Assembly (NCBI RefSeq): GCF_000018685.1
Contig: NC_010001.1
Location: 381,001-445,000 of the forward strand
Origin: Lachnoclostridium phytofermentans ISDg
Lineage (GTDB): Bacteria > Bacillota > Clostridia > Lachnospirales > Lachnospiraceae
Direction of reading: 5' to 3'
Length of the DNA stretch: 64,000 nt
The translations under genes were made by a program, and so were the position numbers. The stretch's first letter is position 1. Every line of letters begins with the position of its first letter. A model generated the notes under the pieces. That model did no database searches. It was not told the DNA's origin and worked only from the letters and a program-made list of their open reading frames with translations. Of this stretch, positions 33,452 to 41,398 are shown piece after piece.

Positions 33452-34309
33452 ATGAGATTTGTAATAGTCACAGGTATGTCAGGAGCAGGGAAAAGCTCGG
33501 TACTTAAGATGTTAGAAGATAGCAGTTATTTTTGTGTGGACAATTTACCAATCCCATTTATCATGAAATTTGCAAGGCTTGCGGTAAAAGAAAGTGCGAA
33601 TATTACGAAAGTAGCACTCGGAATCGATATACGTAGCGGTCAGGCATTAGAAGAACTTGGTAAAGTATTAGAGGATGTAAAGTCGGCTGGTTATCAGTAT
33701 GAAATTTTATTTCTCGAGGCCAGCACAGAAATTTTAGTAAAACGCTATAAAGAAACACGCAGAATGCATCCCTTATCTGGTACTGGGCGTGTGGATAAAG
33801 GCATTGAATTAGAGCGTAGAAAGCTAAGGTTTTTAAAAGAACGGGCAGATTACATTATTGATACAAGTAGATTGCTTGTACGGGAATTAAAAACAGAGAT
33901 TGATAATATATTTGTACAGGATGGCACCTATCGGAACTTCTTTATTACTGTGTTATCCTTTGGATTTAAATATGGGTTACCAAACGATGCGGATTTAGTT
34001 TTTGATGTGCGATTTTTACAGAATCCGTATTATGTTCCTAAGCTAAAGTCAAAGACAGGAAATGAACCAGAAGTTCGAGACTTTGTACTCTCGTTAGAGC
34101 AAGCGGAGGAATTCTTAACGAAACTTATGGATATGCTATTGTTCCTGATTCCGAATTATATTGCAGAAGGAAAGAATCAATTGGTAATTGGCATTGGATG
34201 TACTGGTGGTAGACATCGCTCGGTGACATTGGCAAATGAGATTACCAAACGATTATCTGCTACGGAATACGGTGTTAAGGCAGAGCACAGGGATGTTGAG
34301 AAGGGGTAG
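33452..34309 (+). CDS. rapZ: RapZ-family nucleotide-binding protein (YvcJ)
   Basis: RapZ/YvcJ proteins bind nucleotides. In E. coli RapZ directs small RNA decay, and in Bacillus YvcJ affects competence and cell-wall metabolism. The 285-residue product has the P-loop GMSGAGKSSVLKMLE at the N-terminus, CVDNLPI, and the C-terminal conserved GIGCTGGRHRSVTLAN segment. ATG 33428 is in frame and would add eight residues, but the family begins MRFVIVTG, matching ATG 33452. The GGAGG at 33433 is rather far (14 bases), so the start is not certain. whiA follows six bases after the stop. The yvcK gene usually found between them is absent. Confidence 0.95.
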   Translation: MRFVIVTGMSGAGKSSVLKMLEDSSYFCVDNLPIPFIMKFARLAVKESANITKVALGIDIRSGQALEELGKVLEDVKSAGYQYEILFLEASTEILVKRYKETRRMHPLSGTGRVDKGIELERRKLRFLKERADYIIDTSRLLVRELKTEIDNIFVQDGTYRNFFITVLSFGFKYGLPNDADLVFDVRFLQNPYYVPKLKSKTGNEPEVRDFVLSLEQAEEFLTKLMDMLLFLIPNYIAEGKNQLVIGIGCTGGRHRSVTLANEITKRLSATEYGVKAEHRDVEKG

Positions 34310-34315
34310 AGAATT

Positions 34316-35257
34316 TTGTCATTTTCTAAAGAAGTTAAGGAAGAAATCACAAAGCAAATGAACAATGCGCGGCACTGTAGACTTGCAGAGATAGCTGCGT
34401 TACTTAGCGCATGCGGCCACGTCATTCAGAAGGATGGGGAAATAAAAAGCATTGTCTTACAGACAGAAAATATCTTAGTTGCAAGAAAATACTTTACATT
34501 ATTGAAAAAAACATTTAATATTAATACTGAAATTTTAATTAGAAAAAATAAGGCTGGAAAAAACAGTTTGCTTTTTTTGCTCGTCGTAAAGCTACCAAAG
34601 CAAGTATCACTTTTATATCAGGCAACGAAACTATCCTTACATCATGAACTCGGTGATAAGGCACTGGTAGTAGATCCTATAGTGGTACAAAATACTTGCT
34701 GTAAACGAGCTTTTGTACGAGGGTTATTTTTGGCAGCAGGTTCCATGAGTGATCCAGAAAAAACTTATCATTATGAGATTGTATTTCCGGATTTAGAACG
34801 TGCCAGTCAATTGCAAGAGATTATCAATTCCTTTCTCATTGATGCGAAGATAGTACTTCGAAAGAAATATTATGTCGTCTATGTGAAAGAGGGTTCACAA
34901 ATAGTTGATTTATTAAACATTATGGAAGCTCATACCAGTCTGATGGATTTTGAGAATGTCAGAATTCTAAAGGAGATGAGAAACTCTATCAATCGCCAAG
35001 TGAACTGTGAAGCAGCTAACATTAATAAAACAGTAACTGCAGCTGCAAAACAAATTGATGATATACTATTTATAAGAGACACCATAGGGTTTGACAACTT
35101 AACCGAAGGGTTAGAGGAGATTGCAGAACTAAGAATTTCTTATCCTGAAAGCTCTTTGAAAGAATTGGGGGCAATGTTGAATCCGCCGATTGGTAAATCA
35201 GGCGTGAATCACCGACTAAAAAAACTGTGTTCTATTGCGGATGGTCTTAGGCAATAA
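34316..35257 (+). CDS. whiA: WhiA family DNA-binding regulator
   Basis: WhiA is a conserved Gram-positive protein that affects cell division and chromosome segregation. The 313-residue product has an N-terminal LAGLIDADG-like fold (with RAFVRGLFLAAGSMSDP) and a C-terminal helix-turn-helix (ISYPESSLKELGAMLNPP, then GKSGVNHRLKKL). No endonuclease active-site acidic pair is apparent, as expected for WhiA. It starts at TTG 34316, with AAGGGG nine bases upstream. It lies between rapZ and the Crh-like gene, as in Bacillus. Confidence 0.95.
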   Translation: MSFSKEVKEEITKQMNNARHCRLAEIAALLSACGHVIQKDGEIKSIVLQTENILVARKYFTLLKKTFNINTEILIRKNKAGKNSLLFLLVVKLPKQVSLLYQATKLSLHHELGDKALVVDPIVVQNTCCKRAFVRGLFLAAGSMSDPEKTYHYEIVFPDLERASQLQEIINSFLIDAKIVLRKKYYVVYVKEGSQIVDLLNIMEAHTSLMDFENVRILKEMRNSINRQVNCEAANINKTVTAAAKQIDDILFIRDTIGFDNLTEGLEEIAELRISYPESSLKELGAMLNPPIGKSGVNHRLKKLCSIADGLRQ

Positions 35258-35273
35258 AAGGAGGAAACAAGCG

Positions 35274-35531
35274 ATGATTTCTAAGAAAATTGTTATTAAA
35301 ATACCAACAGGATTAGAGGCTAGACCGGTAGCGTTATTGGTTCAGGTAGCCAGCCAGTATGAAAGCAACGTTTATGTAGAATGTGAAGAGAAAAAAGTAA
35401 ATGCGAAGAGTATTATGGGGATGATGAGTCTCGGGCTTCCAGCCGGAGAGGAAATCAATGTAATCGTAGATGGTTCCGATGAGGAAGTTGCGATGGAAAA
35501 CATTGAAAAATATCTTTGTGGAAATAAATAA
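35274..35531 (+). CDS. crh: Crh-like HPr paralogue (catabolite repression HPr)
   Basis: Crh is an HPr-like protein that, once phosphorylated on Ser46 by HprK, acts as co-repressor with CcpA but cannot serve the PTS. The 85-residue product has the HPr fold with KIPTGLEARPVALLVQ at the active site, so position 15, normally His, is Glu. Bacillus Crh has Gln here. Ser46 is kept (NAKSIMGMMSLGL). The start is ATG 35274 with AAAGGAGG upstream. An upstream ATG inside whiA only extends a non-family sequence. The whiA-crh order matches the Bacillus yvc locus. A terminator follows. Confidence 0.9.
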   Translation: MISKKIVIKIPTGLEARPVALLVQVASQYESNVYVECEEKKVNAKSIMGMMSLGLPAGEEINVIVDGSDEEVAMENIEKYLCGNK

Positions 35532-35540
35532 ATTAAATTG

Positions 35541-35587
35541 AGAGCTTTTGCAAATCAGGGTAATTCTGGAGCAAAAGCTCTTTTCTT
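35541..35587 (+). terminator. Terminator of the murB-crh run
   Basis: AGAGCTTTTGC (35541-35551) pairs with GCAAAAGCTCT (35571-35581) over 11 perfect pairs, then TTTTCTT. Confidence 0.92.
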
Positions 35588-35592
35588 AACTT

Positions 35593-35621
35593 TTGACAAA
35601 TGATTACAAATTCCTTATACT
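35593..35621 (+). promoter_or_regulatory. Sigma-A promoter of the deacetylase gene
   Basis: TTGACA (35593-35598), 17 bases, TATACT (35616-35621). The start near 35628 gives a leader of about 225 bases filled with hairpins. Confidence 0.85.
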
Positions 35622-35684
35622 AATTCTGTAAATATAAATTGAGAAAACAGGTGTTCTAGTGCTATAATAAGAGTAAAGATTGAA

Positions 35685-35738
35685 GGTGCAAAAGCAGCAC
35701 CTTTTATCAGAAGTTTAAAAGCAAACCTCTGATAAGCT
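35685..35738 (+). repeat. Palindromic repeat element, copy 2
   Basis: GGTGC-AAAAGCA-GCACC hairpin (35685-35701), then a hairpin with arms TTATCAGAAGTTT and AAACCTCTGATAAG, ending AAGCT. Compared with copy 3, the C in one arm and the G in the other change together (TTATCAGA/TCTGATAA against TTATTAGA/TCTAATAA), so pairing is conserved. Confidence 0.85.
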
Positions 35739-35745
35739 AGACTCA

Positions 35746-35764
35746 AGAAGTTCTAGGAACTTCT
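35746..35764 (+). repeat. Hairpin between the two repeat copies
   Basis: AGAAGTTC-TAG-GAACTTCT, a perfect palindrome with a three-base centre, sits between copies 2 and 3 of the palindromic repeat. Confidence 0.6.
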
Positions 35765-35776
35765 CATTAGATAAGC

Positions 35777-35835
35777 GGTGCAAAAGCAGCACCTTTTATT
35801 AGAAGCTTAAAAACAAACTTCTAATAAGCTATATT
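35777..35835 (+). repeat. Palindromic repeat element, copy 3
   Basis: GGTGC-AAAAGCA-GCACC hairpin, then arms TTATTAGAAGCTT and AAACTTCTAATAA, ending AAGCTATATT. It lies 92 bases after copy 2 in the same orientation and matches copy 1 at 2774-2832 in inverse orientation, including 22 identical bases at its 3' end. It sits just upstream of AATGGAGGAT, the ribosome site of the deacetylase. Confidence 0.85.
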
Positions 35836-35854
35836 ACAGGAATGGAGGATATGG

Positions 35855-37246
35855 ATGGATAATCAGAAAAAGCCAAAGGATGGTAAGATAACACTTCGTA
35901 AGGTTACAAAGATATTGATAATGGAAGGACTTATCCTTTCTGTGCTCTTTATTAGTTTTGCTATGAAACGCCTATCAGATAATAAAGTGGATCCAGTAGA
36001 AACGACAAAACCAGTGGTTCAGACCAGTAATAACAATATTACTATTACTCCAACCGCCGATCCGATGAGGGAAGTAAAAAAAGAGCAGGAAGCGAAGCAG
36101 CAAGAGGTATTAAAGGAAGCAAAACTATTAGCAGCAGGCTATGATTATGATAAAGCGATTAACATGCTAAAATCAGAAAAAGGTTACGAAAATGTCGATT
36201 CCTATATGGTTGCTATAAACGAATTTGAGGAAGAAAAGAAATCCCTCGTTCCGTTAGGCGCTTATAAATCTTCTGAAGAGGTAAGTCATTTATTTTTTCA
36301 CTCCTTAATCTATGATACTAGTAAGGCATTTGATGGAGATTACAAAGAGAATGGCTATAACTATTATATGGTTACCGTAAAAGAATTTAAAGAGATGCTA
36401 AGACAGTTATATGAAAATAACTATGTATTAGTGAGCGTTCATGATTTAGTAACGAAGGTTACGAAGAAGGATGGAACAACGACATATCAGGACGGAGAGA
36501 TTTTATTACCTCCAAATAAAAAACCGTTTGTGCTATCACAGGACGATGTGAATTACTATGATTATATGGATGGTGATGGATTTGCCAGCCGAATGGTGAT
36601 TGATGAAAATGGCAAGCCTTCTACGCTTATGATAAATGAGGATGGCACGACTACCGTAGGTGATTACGATATGGTACCTATTGTAGAACGATTTATTGAG
36701 GAACACCCTGATTTTTCTTATCGTGGTGCAAGAGGTATTATTGCACTGACCGGTTATGAAGGCGCACTTGGTTATCGTACGGATCCAGCATCAAAGAATT
36801 CAAAAACTTATGCTCAGGATAAAGAAACAGTAAAACAGGTTGCGGAAGTTATGAAACAGTACGGATGGGAGTTCGCCAGCCATAGTAATGGACACCGTGA
36901 TATGGGAGCATGTACGGAGGAATTCTTAAAAAAGGATACCGATAAATGGTTGAAATATGTGGGTTCCTTGGTTGGAGAAACAGATCTTTATATCTTCCCT
37001 TATGGAATCGATATTCAAAGTGGTGCAGGTACTTATAAAAATGCAAAGTTTCAGTACTTAGACAGTGTTGGATTTCATTATTATTTTGGAGTTTTTAAGG
37101 AACCTTGGATACAAGTAAAGGATAATTATGTTCGTATGAGCCGTCGTGCTATCGATGGACAAGCGATGCTTCAGTATCCAGAACGGTTGAAAGATATATT
37201 TGATCTGAGTACGATCTTGGATGATGTGAGACCAGCTCTAAAGTAA
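35855..37246 (+). CDS. Membrane-anchored polysaccharide deacetylase family protein
   Basis: This is predicted to remove acetyl groups from a cell-wall or surface glycan outside the membrane. The 463-residue product has a basic start, one membrane segment (about 22-42, ILIMEGLILSVLFISFAM) and a Thr/Asn linker. Next is a charged helical stretch (65-125), then a NodB-like domain. The metal-binding pattern shows as LSQDDVNYYDY (Asp pair) and EFASHSNGHRDMG (His-x3-His). An insertion at 230-265 is unusual. GGAGGATATGG precedes ATG 35855. It is transcribed from a clear sigma-A promoter with a long hairpin-rich leader carrying two copies of a repeat. Confidence 0.88.
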   Translation: MDNQKKPKDGKITLRKVTKILIMEGLILSVLFISFAMKRLSDNKVDPVETTKPVVQTSNNNITITPTADPMREVKKEQEAKQQEVLKEAKLLAAGYDYDKAINMLKSEKGYENVDSYMVAINEFEEEKKSLVPLGAYKSSEEVSHLFFHSLIYDTSKAFDGDYKENGYNYYMVTVKEFKEMLRQLYENNYVLVSVHDLVTKVTKKDGTTTYQDGEILLPPNKKPFVLSQDDVNYYDYMDGDGFASRMVIDENGKPSTLMINEDGTTTVGDYDMVPIVERFIEEHPDFSYRGARGIIALTGYEGALGYRTDPASKNSKTYAQDKETVKQVAEVMKQYGWEFASHSNGHRDMGACTEEFLKKDTDKWLKYVGSLVGETDLYIFPYGIDIQSGAGTYKNAKFQYLDSVGFHYYFGVFKEPWIQVKDNYVRMSRRAIDGQAMLQYPERLKDIFDLSTILDDVRPALK

Positions 37247-37255
37247 AGTGGAAAA

Positions 37256-37355
37256 ACTTCGTTTAGATAAAAGAACATTCATTAAATGAAAACAACACTA
37301 AGGTAAAAACAATCACTTAGGTAAAAAAATATTCACTTAGCTGAAAAAATCTATT
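37256..37355 (+). repeat. Degenerate roughly 20-base tandem repeats after the deacetylase
   Basis: Five to six units resemble ATTCACTTAGGTAAAAAAAT. Clear units are ATCACTTAGGTAAAAAAAT, ATTCACTTAGCTGAAAAAAT and CTATTACTTAGTAAAAGAT. They start within ten bases of the stop codon. Confidence 0.6.
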
Positions 37356-37397
37356 ACTTAGTAAAAGATAAATCGTTTATACATCAAGTATGTGCTC

Positions 37398-37443
37398 GCG
37401 TTGCAGCTCACTTGAGAGGAACAAAGCAGCGCAGAAATGAGGA
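37398..37443 (+). promoter_or_regulatory. dnaE leader hairpin abutting ribosome site
   Basis: GCGTTGC (37398-37404) pairs with GCAGCGC (37426-37432, one G-U) around a small CTC/GAG hairpin, followed by AGAAATGAGG. The 3' part (ACTTGAGAGG, then ACAAAGCAGCGCAGAAATGAGG in sections) resembles the leader of the permease gene at 48398. Confidence 0.5.
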
Positions 37444-37447
37444 AATT

Positions 37448-40400
37448 ATGAGTTTTACACATTTGCATGTGCATACAGAGTTCAGTCTACTAGATGGCTC
37501 TGGTAAAATAAAGGAAATGGCTGCCCAAGCGAAAAAACTTGGGATGGATGCACTAGCAATTACGGATCATGGAGTTATGTATGGTGTTATTGATTTCTAC
37601 CGTGCATGTTTGGCAGAAGGAATAAAGCCAATTATCGGTTGTGAAGTTTATGTTGCACCAAACTCCAGATTTGATAAAGAAGGTAGTGCGAGTGAGGAAC
37701 GATATCATCATCTTGTTTTATTAGCGGAGAATGATATCGGTTATCACAACTTAATTAAAATTGTATCAAGGGGCTTCACAGAAGGCTTTTATTATAAACC
37801 AAGAGTAGATCATGAATTATTAAAGGAATACAGCGAAGGTATCATAGCGCTGTCGGCATGTCTTGCTGGTGAAGTTGCAGTGATGCTTCGAAGAAATTTC
37901 TTTGAAGAAGCGAAAGCATCGGCCTTAAAGTTGCAAGAGATTTTCGGTGCTGGGAATTTCTTTTTGGAATTGCAAGACCATGGTTATCCGGAGCAAAAGT
38001 CAGTGAATCAAGGTTTACTAAGAATAAGTGAAGAAACCAATATTCCACTGGTTGCTACCAATGATATTCACTACACCTATGACACTGATGAAACTGCCCA
38101 TGATATTTTACTTTGTATCCAAACACAGAAGAAAGTAACGGATGAAGATCGTATGCGTTATGCGGGTGGTCAATTTTACATGAAATCTCCAGAGGAGATG
38201 AGAGAGTTATTTCCATATGCTCTGCAGGCGCTTCAAAATACAGAGGAGATAGCAAAGCGTTGTAATGTAACAATTGAATTTGGTCATTATAAACTTCCGA
38301 AATATGATGTCCCAGCGCCTTATACAGTAAGCCCTGGAAGTGGAAGCACTGATGATGAGGGCGACATCAGTGCAAGCCAAAATATCAGTACAAACACTGA
38401 TATTTTGGCCAGAGAGTATTTAAGAAAGCTCTGTGAAGAGGGATTGGTACGTCGCTATAAGGACCCATCAACGGAACTTTGGGATAGATTAAACTATGAG
38501 CTTGAAACAATAGAGAACATGGGATTTGTCGATTATTTCTTAATTGTTTGGGACTTTATTAAATATGCAAAAGACAATGATATTATTGTAGGTCCTGGTC
38601 GTGGTAGTGCTGCGGGAAGTGTTGTCTCTTACTGTTTGGAGATTACAAATATTGACCCAATCAAATATAGCCTCTTGTTTGAGCGATTTCTAAATCCAGA
38701 GCGTCTTACGATGCCAGATATTGATATCGATTTTTGTTTCGAGCGTCGTCAGGAAGTGATAGATTATGTGGTATCGAAGTATGGAAAGGATCGAGTAGTT
38801 CAGATTGTTACCTTTGGAACAATGGCAGCAAGAGCGGTAATCCGTGACGTGGGTCGTGCACTTGATATGCCGTACGCTTCAGTTGATGTGGTTGCAAAGA
38901 TGATTCCAACAGAACTTGGGATTACCATTGAAAAAGCACTTAATATTAATCCGGATTTAAAGAAGCTCTATGAATCTGATCCAGAAGTAATGCATTTAAT
39001 AGATATGTCAAAGCGTTTAGAGGGTTTACCACGCCATACCTCCATGCACGCTGCAGGCGTTGTTATCAGTAATGCTCCGGCAGATGAATATGTTCCATTA
39101 TCTAGGTCATCAGATGATTCCATTACAACTCAGTTTACGATGACTACCTTAGAGGAACTTGGATTACTCAAAATGGACTTTTTAGGACTTCGTACCTTAA
39201 CAGTAATTCAAAATGCAGTTTTGCTTGTGAACCAAGCGAAAGCTAGACTCGGAGAGACCGAAGAGAATTTTCTTAACATTGATGAAATTGATTATAATGA
39301 CTCAAAAGTATTGGATTTAATTTCTTCTGCAAAGACAGAGGGTATTTTTCAGCTAGAAAGCTCAGGAATGAAGAGTTTCATGAAGGAATTAAAACCTCAG
39401 AACCTAGAAGATATTATCGCCGGTATCTCTTTATACCGTCCTGGTCCAATGGACTTTATACCAAAATACATTCAAGGAAAAAATAATCAAAAAAGTATTC
39501 AGTATGAATGTAAGGAACTAGAACCAATCTTATCACCAACTTATGGTTGTATCGTATATCAGGAGCAGGTTATGCAGATCGTTCGAGAGCTTGCAGGATA
39601 TAGCTTTGGACGAAGTGACTTGGTGCGCCGTGCAATGTCGAAAAAGAAAGCATCCGTAATGGAGAAAGAGAGACAAAGCTTCGTATATGGAAATGTTGAA
39701 GAAGGGGTACCTGGTTGTATATCCAAAGGTATTCCAGAAGCCGTTGCCAATCACATCTACGATGAGATGACAGACTTTGCAAAATATGCTTTTAATAAAT
39801 CTCATGCGGCTGCATATGCGGTAGTATCTTATCAAACAGCATATCTAAAATGTTACTATCCGGTAGAGTTCATGGCAGCACTAATGACTTCCGTGATTGA
39901 TAATCCAAGTAAGGTGGCAGAATATATCTATACTTGCCGCCAGATGGGAATAAAACTTCTACCACCGGATATTAATGATGGATATGCTACCTTTACGGTA
40001 AGTGGTGAAAATATTCGATATGGACTCTCTGCAATTAAAGGGCTTGGAAGACCAGTGATTGATGCCTTGGTAATTGAGAGAGAAGAAAATGGTCCATATC
40101 TTAACTTAAAGGATTTCGCGTCAAGACTTTCTGGAAAAGAAGTGAATAAACGAACCATTGAAAGTTTCATCAAATCAGGCGCTTTTGACAGCATGCCAGG
40201 AACAAGAAAGCAATTAATGCATGTCTATGTCGGGGTACTAGATGGAGTAAGCCAAGAAAAGAAAAGAGCGATGACGGGGCAGATGAGCCTGTTTGATCTT
40301 GATGGTGATGCGAAGGTTATGAATGAGGAGATTATTTTCCCAGAGGTAGGGGAATATTCGAAAGAAGAGTTACTTGCATTTGAGAAGGAAGTACTTGGAA

Positions 40401-41008
40401 TCTATGTTAGCGGTCACCCATTAGAGGCCTATGAACTACTGTTAAAAAGAAATGCAACTGCGAATACAGCGGATTTTATCGTCGAAGAGGAGACGAATAC
40501 AGTAAAAGTAGCAGATGGTGATACGGTTACTGTTGGTGGTATGATAACCTCTCGAACGTTAAAAACAACGAGAACGAACGCTGTTATGGCATTCATTACA
40601 TTGGAAGATATGTTTGGTACGATGGAAGTCATCATCTTCCCACGTGATTACGAGAAGTTTAAATACACATTGGAAATTGATAATCGAGTATTTATCAAAG
40701 GAAAAGTGGCAGTAGAAGAGGATAAACCGGCAAAATTAATCTGTCAATCGATAACTCCTTTTGCGGATATTAGTAAAGAGTTATGGGTAAAATTCTCGGA
40801 TAAAGAAGCATTTTTAAATAACGAAAAGGCATTGTATGAAATCATAAAGAATTATGATGGCAATGATCGTATTACAGTATATTGTGAGAAGGAAAAAGCG
40901 ATTAAAAAATTACCACTAAGTCAAAGTGTTATTATCGAAGAGGGACTTCTTGAAAACCTAAGAAATGCATTTTCTGAGGAGAATATAAAAGTTGTTGAAA
41001 AGTTATAA
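37448..41008 (+). CDS. dnaE: DNA polymerase III subunit alpha DnaE
   Basis: DnaE is a replicative polymerase subunit, the dnaE1-type companion to PolC in Gram-positives. The 1186-residue product begins with a PHP domain (HLHVHTEFSLLDGSGKIKEM). The polymerase palm has PDIDIDFCFERR, where the catalytic Asp cluster is visible. It also has GPGRGSAAGSVVSYCL, helix-hairpin-helix (KGLGRPVIDAL) and a C-terminal OB-fold (VTVGGMITSRTLKT). An in-frame ATG at 37412 would translate the leader hairpin. GAGGAAATT before ATG 37448 and the family N-terminus favour 37448. No proofreading exonuclease domain is present, as expected. Confidence 0.97.
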   Translation: MSFTHLHVHTEFSLLDGSGKIKEMAAQAKKLGMDALAITDHGVMYGVIDFYRACLAEGIKPIIGCEVYVAPNSRFDKEGSASEERYHHLVLLAENDIGYHNLIKIVSRGFTEGFYYKPRVDHELLKEYSEGIIALSACLAGEVAVMLRRNFFEEAKASALKLQEIFGAGNFFLELQDHGYPEQKSVNQGLLRISEETNIPLVATNDIHYTYDTDETAHDILLCIQTQKKVTDEDRMRYAGGQFYMKSPEEMRELFPYALQALQNTEEIAKRCNVTIEFGHYKLPKYDVPAPYTVSPGSGSTDDEGDISASQNISTNTDILAREYLRKLCEEGLVRRYKDPSTELWDRLNYELETIENMGFVDYFLIVWDFIKYAKDNDIIVGPGRGSAAGSVVSYCLEITNIDPIKYSLLFERFLNPERLTMPDIDIDFCFERRQEVIDYVVSKYGKDRVVQIVTFGTMAARAVIRDVGRALDMPYASVDVVAKMIPTELGITIEKALNINPDLKKLYESDPEVMHLIDMSKRLEGLPRHTSMHAAGVVISNAPADEYVPLSRSSDDSITTQFTMTTLEELGLLKMDFLGLRTLTVIQNAVLLVNQAKARLGETEENFLNIDEIDYNDSKVLDLISSAKTEGIFQLESSGMKSFMKELKPQNLEDIIAGISLYRPGPMDFIPKYIQGKNNQKSIQYECKELEPILSPTYGCIVYQEQVMQIVRELAGYSFGRSDLVRRAMSKKKASVMEKERQSFVYGNVEEGVPGCISKGIPEAVANHIYDEMTDFAKYAFNKSHAAAYAVVSYQTAYLKCYYPVEFMAALMTSVIDNPSKVAEYIYTCRQMGIKLLPPDINDGYATFTVSGENIRYGLSAIKGLGRPVIDALVIEREENGPYLNLKDFASRLSGKEVNKRTIESFIKSGAFDSMPGTRKQLMHVYVGVLDGVSQEKKRAMTGQMSLFDLDGDAKVMNEEIIFPEVGEYSKEELLAFEKEVLGIYVSGHPLEAYELLLKRNATANTADFIVEEETNTVKVADGDTVTVGGMITSRTLKTTRTNAVMAFITLEDMFGTMEVIIFPRDYEKFKYTLEIDNRVFIKGKVAVEEDKPAKLICQSITPFADISKELWVKFSDKEAFLNNEKALYEIIKNYDGNDRITVYCEKEKAIKKLPLSQSVIIEEGLLENLRNAFSEENIKVVEKL

Positions 41009-41056
41009 GTTTCCATAAAAGCAACCATTTAATGGAATGAAAGATTCTGAAAGAAA

Positions 41057-41070
41057 TGTAAGCGCTTTCA
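41057..41070 (+). promoter_or_regulatory. Catabolite-responsive element (cre) upstream of pfkA
   Basis: TGTAAGCGCTTTCA matches the cre consensus TGWAANCGNTNWCA at every position. It lies 67 bases upstream of the -35 at 41137. Upstream placement usually means activation by CcpA with P-Ser-HPr or P-Ser-Crh, fitting a glycolytic gene. Confidence 0.85.
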
Positions 41071-41136
41071 TTGGAAAACTCAAGTCAAAGTACCAAAAAA
41101 ACCTCATATTTTCGCATATTTTCGCACAAAATGCTA

Positions 41137-41165
41137 TTGAAAAAAAGTATTGAATAGATTACAAT
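41137..41165 (+). promoter_or_regulatory. Sigma-A promoter of pfkA
   Basis: TTGAAA (41137-41142), 17 bases, TACAAT (41160-41165). The start near 41172 gives an unusually long leader of about 226 bases. Confidence 0.8.
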
Positions 41166-41189
41166 ATACGCAGATAAAAGGAAGTATTT

Positions 41190-41330
41190 ATCCAAGACAA
41201 GGCGTCAAGGCAGATTGCCTAGAGTAACCTTGTCTTGTATTTATAGCAAGGGAGTTTTGAGGGAGTTCCCTTGTAAACATTACCGATGATGGTAGTTATC
41301 AAATCCTAATATCCATTATATTAGGACTAG
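41190..41330 (+). promoter_or_regulatory. Structured pfkA leader with three hairpins
   Basis: There are three successive stems. First, AAGACAAGG/CCTTGTCTT encloses AGGCA/TGCCT. Second, CAAGGGA pairs with TCCCTTG around a GTTTTGAGGGAGT-type loop. Third, TCCTAATAT pairs with ATATTAGGA around CCATT. None is followed by a T-run, so this is not a simple terminator. It may control translation or stability. I do not recognise a known riboswitch. Confidence 0.55.
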
Positions 41331-41398
41331 CCATGAAAGCGTATGTTGATCCTAGCAAGAATTATATACAAAATCATATAAATTCTGGAGGTAGTACT

